This document shows, in pieces, positions 53,561 through 63,427 of a DNA stretch of 64,000 bases. Every line of letters begins with the position of its first letter. Position 1 is the first letter of the stretch. Source of the DNA: Arthrobacter sp. EpRS71 (GTDB lineage Bacteria > Actinomycetota > Actinomycetes > Actinomycetales > Micrococcaceae). The stretch is from NCBI RefSeq assembly GCF_001512285.1, contig NZ_LNUV01000003.1, forward strand, positions 904,059 through 968,058, read 5' to 3'. Made by a program: the position numbers and the translations under genes. A model generated the notes under the pieces. That model was given only the letters and a program-made list of their open reading frames with translations, was not told where the DNA came from and did no database searches.

Positions 53561-53589
53561 TTGACATCAAAGTTGTGAGCGCTAACAAT
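53561..53589 (+). promoter_or_regulatory. araB promoter with embedded LacI operator
   Basis: A perfect TTGACA (53561-53566) is followed, 17 bases later, by a poor -10 (AACAAT, 53584-53589). The spacer holds TTGTGAGCGCTAACAA (53573-53588), a palindrome with one mismatch that closely resembles the lac operator. A LacI protein bound here would block RNA polymerase. The araB start lies about 70 bases downstream. Confidence 0.75.
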
Positions 53590-53660
53590 TGCATCAGACC
53601 TTCTTTACTTTCCACCCCGACCCCCGGCAATGAGGCCTTGGCCAGCCGGATGGAGACCCC

Positions 53661-55382
53661 ATGAATACCCCAGAAAATCTTCCGCTCGACGAACTGTTCG
53701 TCATCGGCGTGGACTACGGCACGTTGTCCGGCCGCGCCGTCGTTGTGCGCGTATCCGACGGCGCCGAACTCGGCAGCGGCGTGTTCGAATACCCGCACGC
53801 TGTGGTGACAGACAAAGTCCCCGGCAGCAGCCAACGACTCCCGGCCGACTGGGCGCTCCAAGTCCCCAACGACTACCGCGACGTCCTGCGCAATGCTGTG
53901 CCGGCCGCCGTCGCTGACGCCGGTATCAACCCGGCCAATGTGGTGGGCATCGCCACCGACTTCACCGCGTGCACCATGGTTCCGACGACGGCGGACGGCA
54001 CGCCGCTGAACGAACTGGAACGCTTCGCTGACCGGCCGCACGCTTTCGTGAAGCTCTGGCGTCACCACGCGGCCCAGCCGCAAGCTGACCGCATCAACCA
54101 ACTCGCAGAAGAACGCGGCGAGTCCTGGCTCCCGCGCTACGGTGGACTGATTTCCTCTGAATGGGAGTTCGCCAAGGGCCTGCAGCTTCTCGAGGAAGAC
54201 CCTGAAGTTTACGGCGCCATGGACCACTGGGTTGAGGCAGCCGACTGGATCGTGTGGCAACTCTGCGGCAGTTACGTCCGCAATGCCTGCACCGCCGGAT
54301 ACAAGGGCATCTATCAGGACGGCAACTACCCGTCCAAGGACTTCCTGGCTGCACTCAACCCCGACTTCAAGAACTTTGTGTCCGCAAAGCTTGAACACAC
54401 CATCGGCCGCCTGGGAGATGCCGCGGGCTATCTGACCGAGGAAGCAGCAGCGTGGACCGGACTTCCGGCAGGGATCGCCGTGGCCGTGGGCAACGTGGAC
54501 GCCCACGTCACCGCCCCGGCCGCGAACGCCGTCCAGCCCGGACAGCTCGTCGCGATCATGGGAACGTCAACGTGCCACGTCATGAACGGCGACGTCCTGC
54601 GTGAAGTCCCGGGCATGTGCGGCGTGGTGGACGGCGGGATCGTGGACGGGCTGTGGGGTTACGAAGCCGGCCAGTCAGGAGTGGGCGACATCTTCGGCTG
54701 GTTCACCAAGAACGGCGTCCCACCCGAATACCACCAAGCCGCCAAGGATAAGGGCCTGGGTATCCACGAATACCTCACCGAACTCGCGGAGCAGCAGGCC
54801 ATCGGCGAGCACGGCCTCATCGCGTTGGACTGGCACTCGGGCAACCGCTCCGTGCTGGTGGACCACGAACTCTCCGGCACCGTGGTGGGCCAAACACTGG
54901 CCACCAAACCCGAGGACACCTACCGGGCATTGCTTGAAGCCACAGCGTTCGGCACCCGCACCATCGTGGATGCCTTCCGCGATTCCGGCGTCCCGGTCAA
55001 GGAATTCATCGTGGCCGGCGGGCTGCTGAAGAACAAGTTCCTGATGCAGGTGTACGCCGACATCACCGGCCTGCAGCTCTCCACCATCGGATCGGAGCAG
55101 GGCCCCGCACTGGGCTCGGCGATCCATGCTGCAGTGGCTGGCGGGAAGTACAAGGACATCCGTGAAGCCGCCGCCGCCATGGCCTCGGCTCCGGGCGCTG
55201 TCTACACGCCGATCCCGGAAAACGTGGCCGCCTACGAGGTCCTCTTCCAGGAATACCGGACCTTGCACGACTACTTCGGCCGCGGCACCAACAACGTCAT
55301 GCACCGGCTCAAGGCCATTCAGCGCGCCGCGATTCAGGGTTCACAGACCCAGGCCACCGTCCTGGAAGGAGCCTCCGCATGA
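53661..55382 (+). CDS. araB: L-ribulokinase
   Basis: A 573-residue FGGY-family ribulokinase. The phosphate loop VDYGTLSGRAVVVR (18-31), the substrate helix GIATDFTACTMVPT, the catalytic Asp in AVGNVDAHVTAPAA and the MGTSTCHVM ATP-site segment are all in place. It phosphorylates L-ribulose to L-ribulose-5-phosphate. It starts the araB-araD-araA-epimerase operon; the araD ATG overlaps its stop by four bases. Confidence 0.96.
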   Translation: MNTPENLPLDELFVIGVDYGTLSGRAVVVRVSDGAELGSGVFEYPHAVVTDKVPGSSQRLPADWALQVPNDYRDVLRNAVPAAVADAGINPANVVGIATDFTACTMVPTTADGTPLNELERFADRPHAFVKLWRHHAAQPQADRINQLAEERGESWLPRYGGLISSEWEFAKGLQLLEEDPEVYGAMDHWVEAADWIVWQLCGSYVRNACTAGYKGIYQDGNYPSKDFLAALNPDFKNFVSAKLEHTIGRLGDAAGYLTEEAAAWTGLPAGIAVAVGNVDAHVTAPAANAVQPGQLVAIMGTSTCHVMNGDVLREVPGMCGVVDGGIVDGLWGYEAGQSGVGDIFGWFTKNGVPPEYHQAAKDKGLGIHEYLTELAEQQAIGEHGLIALDWHSGNRSVLVDHELSGTVVGQTLATKPEDTYRALLEATAFGTRTIVDAFRDSGVPVKEFIVAGGLLKNKFLMQVYADITGLQLSTIGSEQGPALGSAIHAAVAGGKYKDIREAAAAMASAPGAVYTPIPENVAAYEVLFQEYRTLHDYFGRGTNNVMHRLKAIQRAAIQGSQTQATVLEGASA

Positions 55383-56086
55383 GCGCCCTGCTGGAAACCA
55401 TCGCCCGGGTCCGCAAGGAAGTCTGCGAACTCCACGCCGAGCTGACCCGCTACGAGCTGGTGGTCTGGACAGCCGGCAACGTCTCGGGCCGAATCCCTGG
55501 GCACGATCTCATGGTCATCAAGCCGTCCGGCGTTTCCTACGACGAGCTCACACCGGAGCTCATGGTGGTCACCGATCTTTATGGCACACCTGTGCGGGGA
55601 ATGAACACCGGCAGCGCGGGAACCGTGGATTGGGGCAACCCGGATCTCTCCCCGTCCTCTGATACCGCCGCACATGCCTACGTGTACCGGCACATGCCAG
55701 AGGTAGGCGGAGTGGTGCACACGCACTCCACCTACGCCACGGCCTGGGCCGCGCGCGGTGAGGAAATCCCCTGCGTACTGACCATGATGGGCGACGAATT
55801 CGGCGGATCCATTCCCGTGGGACCGTTCGCGCTCATAGGCGACGATTCCATCGGCCAGGGCATTGTGGAGACGCTCAAGAACTCCAACTCCCCCGCAGTG
55901 CTCATGCAAAACCATGGGCCTTTCACCATCGGCAAGGACGCCCGCAGCGCAGTCAAAGCCGCCGTGATGTGCGAGGAAGTGGCCCGGACGGTCCACATCT
56001 CCCGCCAGCTCGGCGATCCGCTGCCCATCGACCCTGCCAAGATCGAGTCGCTCTACGACCGATACCAGAACGTCTACGGCCGCTAA
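55379..56086 (+). CDS. araD: L-ribulose-5-phosphate 4-epimerase
   Basis: A 235-residue class II aldolase/epimerase. Zinc ligands are visible: [13 protein letters not shown] (paired His) and a downstream His in [10 protein letters not shown]; the substrate-phosphate loops GNVSGRIPG and [10 protein letters not shown] are intact. It gives D-xylulose-5-phosphate, joining the xylose route. It is translationally coupled to araB by an ATGA overlap. Confidence 0.96.
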   Translation: MSALLETIARVRKEVCELHAELTRYELVVWTAGNVSGRIPGHDLMVIKPSGVSYDELTPELMVVTDLYGTPVRGMNTGSAGTVDWGNPDLSPSSDTAAHAYVYRHMPEVGGVVHTHSTYATAWAARGEEIPCVLTMMGDEFGGSIPVGPFALIGDDSIGQGIVETLKNSNSPAVLMQNHGPFTIGKDARSAVKAAVMCEEVARTVHISRQLGDPLPIDPAKIESLYDRYQNVYGR

Positions 56087-56145
56087 TCCGCCTCAGCCGG
56101 CAGCCGCCAGCACCCATACCCGGACCACACCCAGGAGCCACGAAA

Positions 56146-57681
56146 ATGCCCAGCGCCACCACATCATCCGCCAACAACACGTCCCTCAAACAGTTCGAGG
56201 TCTGGTTCCTCACCGGCAGCCAGCACCTGTATGGCGAGGACGTCCTCAAGCAGGTCGCAGCGCAGTCGCAGGAGATTGCCAACGCCCTGAACGCCAACAG
56301 CGACGTGCCGGTGAAGCTCGTGTGGAAGCCGGTCCTCACCGATTCTGATGCCATCCGCCGCACCGCACTGGAAGCCAATGCGGATGACGCAGTGATCGGC
56401 GTGACCGCATGGATGCACACGTTCAGCCCCGCAAAGATGTGGATCCAGGGCTTGGACCTGCTCCGCAAGCCACTACTGCACCTGCACACCCAAGCCAACC
56501 GGGACCTTCCTTGGGCTGACATCGACTTCGACTTCATGAACCTCAACCAGGCCGCCCACGGTGACCGTGAATTCGGTTACATCCAGTCGCGCCTCGGCGT
56601 GCCGCGGAAGACCGTCGTCGGGCACGTCAGTAATCCAGAGGTCGCCCGCCAAGTGGGCGCATGGCAGCGTGCCTCGGCCGGATGGGCCGCCGTCCGTACG
56701 CTGAAACTGACCCGCTTTGGCGACAACATGCGCAACGTCGCCGTCACCGAAGGCGACAAGACCGAAGCCGAGCTGCGCTTCGGCGTCTCGGTAAACACGT
56801 GGTCCGTCAACGAGCTCGCCGAAGCGGTCCACGGTGCCAACGAGTCCGACGTCGACGCCTTGGTTGCCGAGTACGAGCACCTTTACGAAGTGGCTGACGA
56901 GCTGAAGGCCGGCGGAACCCGCCACGAGTCGCTGCGGTACAGCGCCAAGATCGAGCTGGGGCTCCGCAGCTTCCTGGAGGCTAACGGTTCCGCGGCCTTC
57001 ACCACGTCCTTCGAGGATCTTGGCGAACTACGCCAACTCCCTGGCATGGCAGTCCAGCGCCTCATGGCTGACGGTTACGGCTTTGGCGCGGAGGGCGACT
57101 GGAAGACCGCCATCCTGGTTCGCGCGGCGAAAGTCATGGGCGGGGATCTGCCCGGCGGTGCCTCGCTGATGGAGGACTACACCTATCATTTGGAGCCAGG
57201 CAGCGAGAAAATCCTGGGTGCCCACATGTTGGAGGTCTGCCCATCACTGACCGCCAAGAAACCGCGCGTCGAGATCCACCCGCTGGGAATCGGCGGCAAG
57301 GAAGACCCCGTCCGCATGGTGTTCGATACCGACGCCGGGCCGGGAATCGTCGTCGCACTGTCCGATATGCGCGACCGGTTCCGCTTGGTGGCGAACGTGG
57401 TGGACGTCGTCGACCTCGACCAGCCGCTGCCCAACTTGCCCGTAGCCCGCGCGCTCTGGGAACCGAAGCCCAACTTCGCCACCTCCGCCGCCGCGTGGCT
57501 CACTGCCGGCGCCGCGCACCACACGGTATTGTCCACGCAGGTGGGTCTGGAGGTGTTCGAGGACTTCGCCGAAATCGCCAAGACCGAACTTCTCACCATC
57601 GACGAGGACACCACCATCAAACAGTTCAAGAAGGAACTCAACTGGAACGCCGCGTACTACAAGCTGGCCGGCGGCCTGTGA
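56146..57681 (+). CDS. araA: L-arabinose isomerase
   Basis: A 511-residue L-arabinose isomerase. [18 protein letters not shown] at the start and [26 protein letters not shown] (about 90-120) are family signatures; the metal residues lie in the [11 protein letters not shown] region and [12 protein letters not shown]. It converts L-arabinose to L-ribulose. I chose the ATG at 56146, ten bases after AGGAG; the frame extends back into araD without coding evidence. Confidence 0.96.
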   Translation: MPSATTSSANNTSLKQFEVWFLTGSQHLYGEDVLKQVAAQSQEIANALNANSDVPVKLVWKPVLTDSDAIRRTALEANADDAVIGVTAWMHTFSPAKMWIQGLDLLRKPLLHLHTQANRDLPWADIDFDFMNLNQAAHGDREFGYIQSRLGVPRKTVVGHVSNPEVARQVGAWQRASAGWAAVRTLKLTRFGDNMRNVAVTEGDKTEAELRFGVSVNTWSVNELAEAVHGANESDVDALVAEYEHLYEVADELKAGGTRHESLRYSAKIELGLRSFLEANGSAAFTTSFEDLGELRQLPGMAVQRLMADGYGFGAEGDWKTAILVRAAKVMGGDLPGGASLMEDYTYHLEPGSEKILGAHMLEVCPSLTAKKPRVEIHPLGIGGKEDPVRMVFDTDAGPGIVVALSDMRDRFRLVANVVDVVDLDQPLPNLPVARALWEPKPNFATSAAAWLTAGAAHHTVLSTQVGLEVFEDFAEIAKTELLTIDEDTTIKQFKKELNWNAAYYKLAGGL

Positions 57682-58574
57682 GCACCGAATTCACGCTGGG
57701 CGCGGGCGGTTACACAGCAGTTGTGACCATCCGCGCTGCCGCGCTGCGCGTTCTGCAGTTTGAGGGCAGGGACCTCATCGTCCCGTTTCCGGAGGGCGGT
57801 CCGATCCCGGATTACCGCGGCATCATTGCTGCTCCGTGGCCCAACAGGATCGCGGACGGCAAATACACGTTCGACGGCGTCGATCACCAGTTGCCTGTCA
57901 ACGAACCTGAGCGGGGCACTGCCCTGCACGGGCTCGCCTTCCCGCTCGATTGGACTCCGAAGGAGTCCGACGCCGGTTCGCTCACCCTCACCTGCACCGT
58001 GGGGCCCACGGCGGGTTACCCGTTCGTGCTGGAGCTTTCGGCCCGGTTTGTGCTGGACCACGCCGGGCTTCACACGTCGGTCACGGCCCGGAACGCCGGC
58101 AGCATCGCGGCGCCTTATGGCGTCTGTCCGCACCCGTATCTCGTGGCCGGGTCCTCGCCCTTGGACGAGTGGATCCTCGAGTTCGCCGCTGACTCGTTCC
58201 TTGAGGTCACGCCCGACAGATTGCTGCCCGTTGGTGTTGCGGGCGTGGACGGGCACGCCTACGACTTCCGTACCCCGCGCGCCATCGGCAGCACCGAGAT
58301 CGACCACGCCTTCACAGGAATAACGTTCGACGACGGGCTGGCGCGGCTTTCCGTGCGGGACCCGGCGGGCACCGGCGTCGGAATGTCCTGGGACGAAAGC
58401 TGCCAGTGGCTGCAAATCCATACGGCTGACAAGCCGGCACCGATTCCGGGCAGGATCGGCCTCGCCGTGGAGCCCATGACCTGCCCGCCGGATGCCTTCA
58501 ACAGCGGAACAGACCTGATCCGCCTGGAACCCGCGGCCGAGCACACGGCCTCGTGGAGCATCTACGCGCTGTAA
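57678..58574 (+). CDS. Aldose 1-epimerase family protein
   Basis: A 298-residue galactose-mutarotase-fold protein. The active-site strands [15 protein letters not shown] (Arg), [11 protein letters not shown] (His) and a second His in [11 protein letters not shown] are seen, and the catalytic Glu probably lies in IGLAVEPMT. It interconverts sugar anomers, presumably L-arabinose here. The GTG overlaps the araA stop by four bases (GTGA), so it is part of the arabinose operon. Confidence 0.9.
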   Translation: MSTEFTLGAGGYTAVVTIRAAALRVLQFEGRDLIVPFPEGGPIPDYRGIIAAPWPNRIADGKYTFDGVDHQLPVNEPERGTALHGLAFPLDWTPKESDAGSLTLTCTVGPTAGYPFVLELSARFVLDHAGLHTSVTARNAGSIAAPYGVCPHPYLVAGSSPLDEWILEFAADSFLEVTPDRLLPVGVAGVDGHAYDFRTPRAIGSTEIDHAFTGITFDDGLARLSVRDPAGTGVGMSWDESCQWLQIHTADKPAPIPGRIGLAVEPMTCPPDAFNSGTDLIRLEPAAEHTASWSIYAL

Positions 58575-58577
58575 TTG

Positions 58578-58645
58578 ACCCAAGTAGGTAGCAGATCAGG
58601 CCGTTCTGAACGCTGAGAACGGCCTGATCTGCTACCTACTTGGGT
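58578..58645. repeat. Long perfect palindrome, copy 2 (probable bidirectional terminator)
   Basis: Arms 58578-58607 and 58616-58645 are perfectly complementary over 30 bp with an 8-base loop GAACGCTG. It lies between the ends of the convergent arabinose operon and LacI gene. The sequence matches the palindrome at 53443-53510. Confidence 0.92.
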
Positions 58646-58660
58646 GCGCCGCGGCCGAGT

Positions 58661-59671
58661 CTAAGCGCCGGCAGTGCTTTGGCGGACCACAAGCTCGGGG
58701 GTGAACACGACGGACCGGTGCTTGGTTCCGCCGCTCTCCTGTTCTTCCGCGAGCAGCTCGATCGCGGTCCGGCCCAGCGCCTCAGTGGGCTGGCGGATGG
58801 AAGACAACGGGACCACTGCGGAAATGGCGAAATCGATGTCGTCATAGCCAATGAGCGCGATGTCCTCCGGAATCCGGACGGTCCGCAGCATGGTCAGCGA
58901 TTGCATGACGCCGAGCGCCAGAAGGTCGTTGGAGCAGAAAACGGCTTCGGGACGCTTTTCCGGCGAGCGTTCCACCAGCTTGTTGCCCACCTGTCGTCCG
59001 GCGAGGACTGTCTGCCCGGCGGAGTCGAGCACCTCAATGCTGGCACCGGTCACCTCGCCCACGGCGCGCTGCGCGCCCTTGAGTCGGCTGGCTACCTGTC
59101 GGATGGTGGGGGTGCCAACAAAGGCCAGACGACGGCGGCCCGTGTCCAGCAGGTGCTTGGCGGCCAGATACCCACCTTCCTGGTCGTCCACGGAGACTGA
59201 GCTGCAGCGATCGGTGTCGGCGAGTTCGTCCACCAGAACCGTGGGAACGCCACGTTCGCGGAGCGTATCAATGCGCCCTGAAACGTCACCCACTGGAGAA
59301 ATCAAGAGACCCTGTACGCGCTGCTCTTGGAAAAGGTCCATGTAGTGGGCTTCGCGGGAGGAGTCCTGACCGCTGTCCCCCACCAGCACTACGCTGCCCA
59401 AGGCCGCCGCCGCATCTTCCGCCGCGCGGGCTACGGAGGAGAAGAAGGGGTTTCCAACGTCCAACACGATCAGGCCAATGGTGCGGCTTTGGCCGGCGCG
59501 GAGCTGACGGGCGGCGTCGTTGCGGACGAAGCCGAGCTCAGCAATGGATTTGAGGACGCGTTCCTTGGTCCTCTGCGAAACCCTGTCCGGATAGTTCAGC
59601 ACATTGGAAACAGTTCCCACTGCTACCTGGGCGTGAGTGGCAACGTCTTTGATGCTGGCTGTCTGGGACAT
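58661..59671 (-). CDS. LacI-family regulator, probable repressor of rhamnose genes
   Basis: A 336-residue LacI repressor: HTH ASIKDVATHAQVAVGTVSNVLNYP, hinge FVRNDAARQLRAGQS, then IGLIVLDVGNPFFSSVARAAEDA and IALIGYDDIDFAISAVVPLSSIRQP. I chose the ATG at 59671; the upstream frame adds 17 residues without HTH homology. It is divergent from rhaM, with a paired operator at 59744-59771 between them, and should control rhaM-rhaI-rhaEW-rhaB. Confidence 0.9.
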   Translation of the reverse strand: MSQTASIKDVATHAQVAVGTVSNVLNYPDRVSQRTKERVLKSIAELGFVRNDAARQLRAGQSRTIGLIVLDVGNPFFSSVARAAEDAAAALGSVVLVGDSGQDSSREAHYMDLFQEQRVQGLLISPVGDVSGRIDTLRERGVPTVLVDELADTDRCSSVSVDDQEGGYLAAKHLLDTGRRRLAFVGTPTIRQVASRLKGAQRAVGEVTGASIEVLDSAGQTVLAGRQVGNKLVERSPEKRPEAVFCSNDLLALGVMQSLTMLRTVRIPEDIALIGYDDIDFAISAVVPLSSIRQPTEALGRTAIELLAEEQESGGTKHRSVVFTPELVVRQSTAGA

Positions 59672-59715
59672 GCTTTCCGATCTCCGCTGGCTGACGTCAA
59701 TGTGTTGGAAACGCC

Positions 59716-59771
59716 TTGACACCCTCCCGTTTACGAGGGTAATTTGAATCGTAACAAATGAAACGATTCAA
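59716..59771 (+). promoter_or_regulatory. Rhamnose operon promoter and operator
   Basis: A perfect TTGACA (59716-59721) is followed by a weak TAATTT -10 region. Just downstream, TTGAATCGT (59744-59752) and ACGATTCAA (59763-59771) form an inverted repeat, with TGAAACGATTCA as the best LacI-like core. The site is placed to block transcription of rhaM. Confidence 0.65.
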
Positions 59772-59797
59772 AGACGAGTAACCCTGGAGATCCGCAC

Positions 59798-60202
59798 ATG
59801 AGGGTTTGTTTCCGCTCTTCAGTCCAGCCTGAACTGATGGCCGAGTACAAGCAGCGCCACGCCGCCGTATGGCCGGAGATGCTGTCCGCACTGAAAAACG
59901 CAGGGTGGAACAACTACTCCCTGTTCCTCGCTCCCGATGGCCAGCTGATCGGCTACCTGGAATGCGAAGACTACGCAGAAGCGCAGGCCCGCATGGCAAT
60001 CACGGAGGTTAACGCCCGCTGGCAGGCCGAGATGGCAACCTTGTTCGCCAACAATGACCTCCCTCCAGACCAGGGCTTCGAAATCGTCGAGGAAGTTTTC
60101 AACCTTGAGGATCAGCTCGCCGGAGCAGGCGTCACAGATGCCGCCAGCCCCACACACATCAACAAGCACGCCGCCCACGAATACCAAAAGGAACAAGCAT
60201 GA
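59798..60202 (+). CDS. rhaM: L-rhamnose mutarotase
   Basis: A 134-residue RhaM/RhaU protein: EYKQRHAAVWPEMLSALKNAGWNNYSLFL (about 15-44) with the catalytic His22, and an IGYLECEDYAEAQARM strand. It interconverts L-rhamnopyranose anomers. About 25 C-terminal residues extend beyond the usual 104-residue domain. GGAG lies eight bases before the ATG. It overlaps rhaI by four bases. Confidence 0.93.
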   Translation: MRVCFRSSVQPELMAEYKQRHAAVWPEMLSALKNAGWNNYSLFLAPDGQLIGYLECEDYAEAQARMAITEVNARWQAEMATLFANNDLPPDQGFEIVEEVFNLEDQLAGAGVTDAASPTHINKHAAHEYQKEQA

Positions 60203-61365
60203 ACACCACAGAATCGGCCCTGGGCCGTCTAGGGGAACTGGCCATTGAAGTGCCGTCCTGGGCCTACGGAAATTCCGGGACCCGGTTCAAGGTCTTCGGC
60301 ACCCCGGGTACTCCGCGCACCGTTCAGGAAAAGATCGCCGACGCCGCCAAGGTTCACGAACTCACGGGGCTCGCTCCTACTGTGGCGCTGCACATTCCCT
60401 GGGACAAGGTTGATGACTACGCCGCGCTCCGCGAATACGCTGCAGGGTTGGGCGTGGGGCTGGGCACCATCAACTCCAACACCTTCCAGGATGACGAGTA
60501 CAAGTTCGGTTCCCTCACCTCGTCCAACCAGTCAGTGCGTCGCCGGGCCATCGATCACCACCTGGAGTGCATCGAGATCATGCACGCCACCGGGTCCAAG
60601 GACCTTAAGATCTGGCTTGCTGACGGCACCAACTACCCCGGCCAGGATGACATCCGCGGCCGCCAGGACCGCCTTGCCGAGTCCCTCCAGGAGATCTACG
60701 CGGGCCTCGGTGACGAGCAGCGCCTGGTCTTGGAGTACAAGTTCTTCGAGCCCGCTTTCTATCACACCGATGTTCCAGACTGGGGAACCTCCTACGCGCA
60801 GACCCTTGCACTCGGCGAGAAGGCCTTCGTCTGCCTGGACACCGGCCACCACGCTCCGGGTACCAACATCGAGTTCATCGTGATGCAGCTCCTGCGACTG
60901 GGCAAGCTGGGCTCGTTCGACTTCAACTCCCGCTTCTACGCCGATGATGACCTGATTGTTGGCGCAGCTGATCCGTTCCAGCTGTTCCGCATCATGCACG
61001 AGGTCATCCGCGGTGGCGGCTTCGGCAAGGACTCCGGTGTCGCGCTGATGTTGGACCAGTGCCACAACCTCGAAGAGAAGATCCCGGGCCAGATCCGCTC
61101 GGTCCTCAACGTCCAGGAAATGACCGCCCGCGCCCTGCTGGTGGACACCGCAGCACTCTCCGAAGCACAGCGTGCCGGGGATGTCCTGGCCGCCAACGGC
61201 ATCTTCAACGATGCCTTCTACACCGATGTCCGCCCGGTCCTGGCTGAGTGGCGCGAATCCCGCGGCCTGCCCGCCGACCCGATGGCCGCGTACAAAGCCA
61301 GCGGATACCAGAAGAAGATCAACGAGGACCGCGCAGGCGGCCAGCAAGCCGGATGGGGCGCATAA
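60199..61365 (+). CDS. rhaI: L-rhamnose isomerase (RhaI type)
   Basis: A 388-residue isomerase of the Pseudomonas-type L-RhI branch, not the larger E. coli RhaA. TIM-barrel metal ligands are in LVLEYKFFEPAFYHTDV (Glu, His), VCLDTGHHAPGTN (Asp, His) and FDFNSRFYADDDLIVG (Asp). KIWLADGTNYPGQ is a further family segment. It converts L-rhamnose to L-rhamnulose. The ATG overlaps the rhaM stop (ATGA). Confidence 0.95.
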   Translation: MNTTESALGRLGELAIEVPSWAYGNSGTRFKVFGTPGTPRTVQEKIADAAKVHELTGLAPTVALHIPWDKVDDYAALREYAAGLGVGLGTINSNTFQDDEYKFGSLTSSNQSVRRRAIDHHLECIEIMHATGSKDLKIWLADGTNYPGQDDIRGRQDRLAESLQEIYAGLGDEQRLVLEYKFFEPAFYHTDVPDWGTSYAQTLALGEKAFVCLDTGHHAPGTNIEFIVMQLLRLGKLGSFDFNSRFYADDDLIVGAADPFQLFRIMHEVIRGGGFGKDSGVALMLDQCHNLEEKIPGQIRSVLNVQEMTARALLVDTAALSEAQRAGDVLAANGIFNDAFYTDVRPVLAEWRESRGLPADPMAAYKASGYQKKINEDRAGGQQAGWGA

Positions 61366-61376
61366 AAGGCATGAAC

Positions 61377-63419
61377 ATGCAGAACACAGCCAAGATTGTT
61401 GAAGACCTGATTTCCCGTTCCAACCGCCTCGGTGCGGACAAGCGGAACACCAACTTCGCCGGCGGCAACACCTCCGCCAAGGGCACCGAGAAGGATCCTG
61501 TCACTGGCCAGGACGTTGAGCTCCTGTGGGTCAAGGGCTCCGGCGGAGACCTCGGCACGCTGAAGGCTGAGAACCTGGCTGTCCTCCGGCTGGACCGCTT
61601 GCAGGCGCTCAAGTCCGTTTACCCCGGCGTCGAGCGTGAAGACGACATGGTGGCCGCGTTCGATTACTGCCTGCACGGAAAGGGCGGCGCTGCGCCGTCC
61701 ATCGATACCGCCATGCACGGGCTCGTGGACGCTGCGCACGTTGACCACCTGCACCCTGACTCGGGGATTGCCATCGCGACGGCGGTGGACGGCGAAGCCC
61801 TGACCTCAAAGGTCTTCGGCGACAAAGTGGTGTGGGTTCCCTGGCGCCGCCCCGGATTCCAGCTCGGCCTGGACATCGCGGCGATCAAGGAAGCCAACCC
61901 GCAGGCCATCGGCACCATCCTGGGCGGCCACGGCATCACCGCCTGGGGCGCCACCAGTGAAGAAGCAGAGGCCAACTCGCTCTGGATCATTGACCAGGCC
62001 GAGAACTACATCAAGGACAACGGCAAGACCGAACCCTTCGGCGCCAAGCTCCCTGGCTACGGCGCCCTGCCGGAAACGGAAAGAAAAGCCAAGGCAGCCG
62101 CCCTCGCACCCGTGATCCGCGGCCTGGCTTCCACGGACAAACCGCAGCTGGGGCACTTCAGTGACGACGCCGTCGTGCTTGAATTCCTTGAGTCCGCAGA
62201 GCACCCGCGCCTCGGCGCGCTGGGCACCTCCTGCCCGGACCACTTCCTGCGCACCAAGGTCAAGCCGCTGGTCCTGGACCTGCCGGCCGACGCCACCATC
62301 GAGGAGTCAACCAACCGCCTGAAGGAGCTGCACGCCGCGTACCGCGAGGACTACCAGGCGTACTACGACCGACACGCAGACGCTGATTCGCCCGCGCTAC
62401 GTGGCGCTGACCCGGCCATCGTGCTGATCCCCGGCGTGGGCATGTACTCCTTCGGCAAGGACAAGCAGACCGCCCGCGTGGCCGGCGAGTTCTACATCAA
62501 CGCCATCAACGTGATGCGCGGCGCCGAGGCCATCTCCACCTACGCCCCCATCGAGGAATCCGAGAAATTCCGCATCGAGTACTGGGCGCTGGAAGAAGCC
62601 AAGCTCGCCCGCATGCCCAAGCCCAAGTCCCACGCCACCCGCATCGCACTGGTGACCGGCGCGGCGTCGGGCATCGGCAAGGCGATCGCCACCCGGTTGG
62701 CGTCCGACGGCGCGTGCGTAGTGATTGCCGACCTCAACCTTGAGAATGCGCAAAAGGTCGCCGAGGAACTGGGCGGTTCCGACGTCGCCATCGGCGTCCA
62801 GGCCGATGTCACCGATGAAGCCCAGATCGCTGCTGCCATCCAGGAAGCCGTGCTCGCGTTCGGCGGCCTGGATCTGGTGGTCAACAACGCCGGCCTGTCC
62901 ATTTCCAAGCCGCTGCTGGAAACCACGGAGAAGGACTGGGACCTGCAGCACAACGTCATGGCCAAGGGCTCGTTCCTGGTGTCCAAGGCCGCGGCCAAGG
63001 TGATGATCGATCAGGGCCTGGGTGGGGACATCATCTACATCTCCTCCAAGAACTCCGTGTTCGCCGGACCCAACAACATCGCCTACTCCGCCACCAAGGC
63101 TGACCAGGCGCACCAGGTCCGCCTGCTCGCTGCTGAATTGGGCGAGTATGGTGTCCGCGTCAACGGCATCAACCCCGACGGCGTGGTCCGCGGCTCCGGC
63201 ATCTTCGCCGGCGGCTGGGGCGCCAAGCGCGCCGCTGTATATGGCGTGGACGAGCAGGAACTGGGTAAGTACTACGCCCAGCGCACGCTCCTCAAGCGCG
63301 AAGTCCTCCCGGAACACGTGGCCAACGCCGCGTCCGTGCTCACCAGCAACGAGCTCTCCCACACCACCGGCCTCCACATCCCCGTGGACGCCGGCGTGGC
63401 AGCAGCCTTCCTCCGCTAG
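61377..63419 (+). CDS. rhaEW: Bifunctional rhamnulose-1-phosphate aldolase / L-lactaldehyde dehydrogenase
   Basis: A 680-residue fusion. The N-terminal half (about 1-410) is a class II aldolase domain with FAGGNTSAKG, WVKGSGGDLG and HVDHLHPDSG (metal His pair), plus GGHGITAWG. The C-terminal half (about 425-680) is a short-chain dehydrogenase: GAASGIGKA cofactor turn, NNAG, and the catalytic SSKNSVFAGPNNIAYSATKAD with Tyr and Lys. It cleaves L-rhamnulose-1-phosphate and oxidises lactaldehyde to lactate. I prefer the ATG at 61377, seven bases after AAAAGG, over the one at 61371. Confidence 0.93.
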   Translation: MQNTAKIVEDLISRSNRLGADKRNTNFAGGNTSAKGTEKDPVTGQDVELLWVKGSGGDLGTLKAENLAVLRLDRLQALKSVYPGVEREDDMVAAFDYCLHGKGGAAPSIDTAMHGLVDAAHVDHLHPDSGIAIATAVDGEALTSKVFGDKVVWVPWRRPGFQLGLDIAAIKEANPQAIGTILGGHGITAWGATSEEAEANSLWIIDQAENYIKDNGKTEPFGAKLPGYGALPETERKAKAAALAPVIRGLASTDKPQLGHFSDDAVVLEFLESAEHPRLGALGTSCPDHFLRTKVKPLVLDLPADATIEESTNRLKELHAAYREDYQAYYDRHADADSPALRGADPAIVLIPGVGMYSFGKDKQTARVAGEFYINAINVMRGAEAISTYAPIEESEKFRIEYWALEEAKLARMPKPKSHATRIALVTGAASGIGKAIATRLASDGACVVIADLNLENAQKVAEELGGSDVAIGVQADVTDEAQIAAAIQEAVLAFGGLDLVVNNAGLSISKPLLETTEKDWDLQHNVMAKGSFLVSKAAAKVMIDQGLGGDIIYISSKNSVFAGPNNIAYSATKADQAHQVRLLAAELGEYGVRVNGINPDGVVRGSGIFAGGWGAKRAAVYGVDEQELGKYYAQRTLLKREVLPEHVANAASVLTSNELSHTTGLHIPVDAGVAAAFLR

Positions 63420-63427
63420 GACCGACA

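Noticed and set aside
61248..61376. N-terminal extension of the rhamnulose aldolase fusion
   Set aside because: It overlaps rhaI in another frame; the ribosome binding site at 61364-61369 fits the ATG at 61377.
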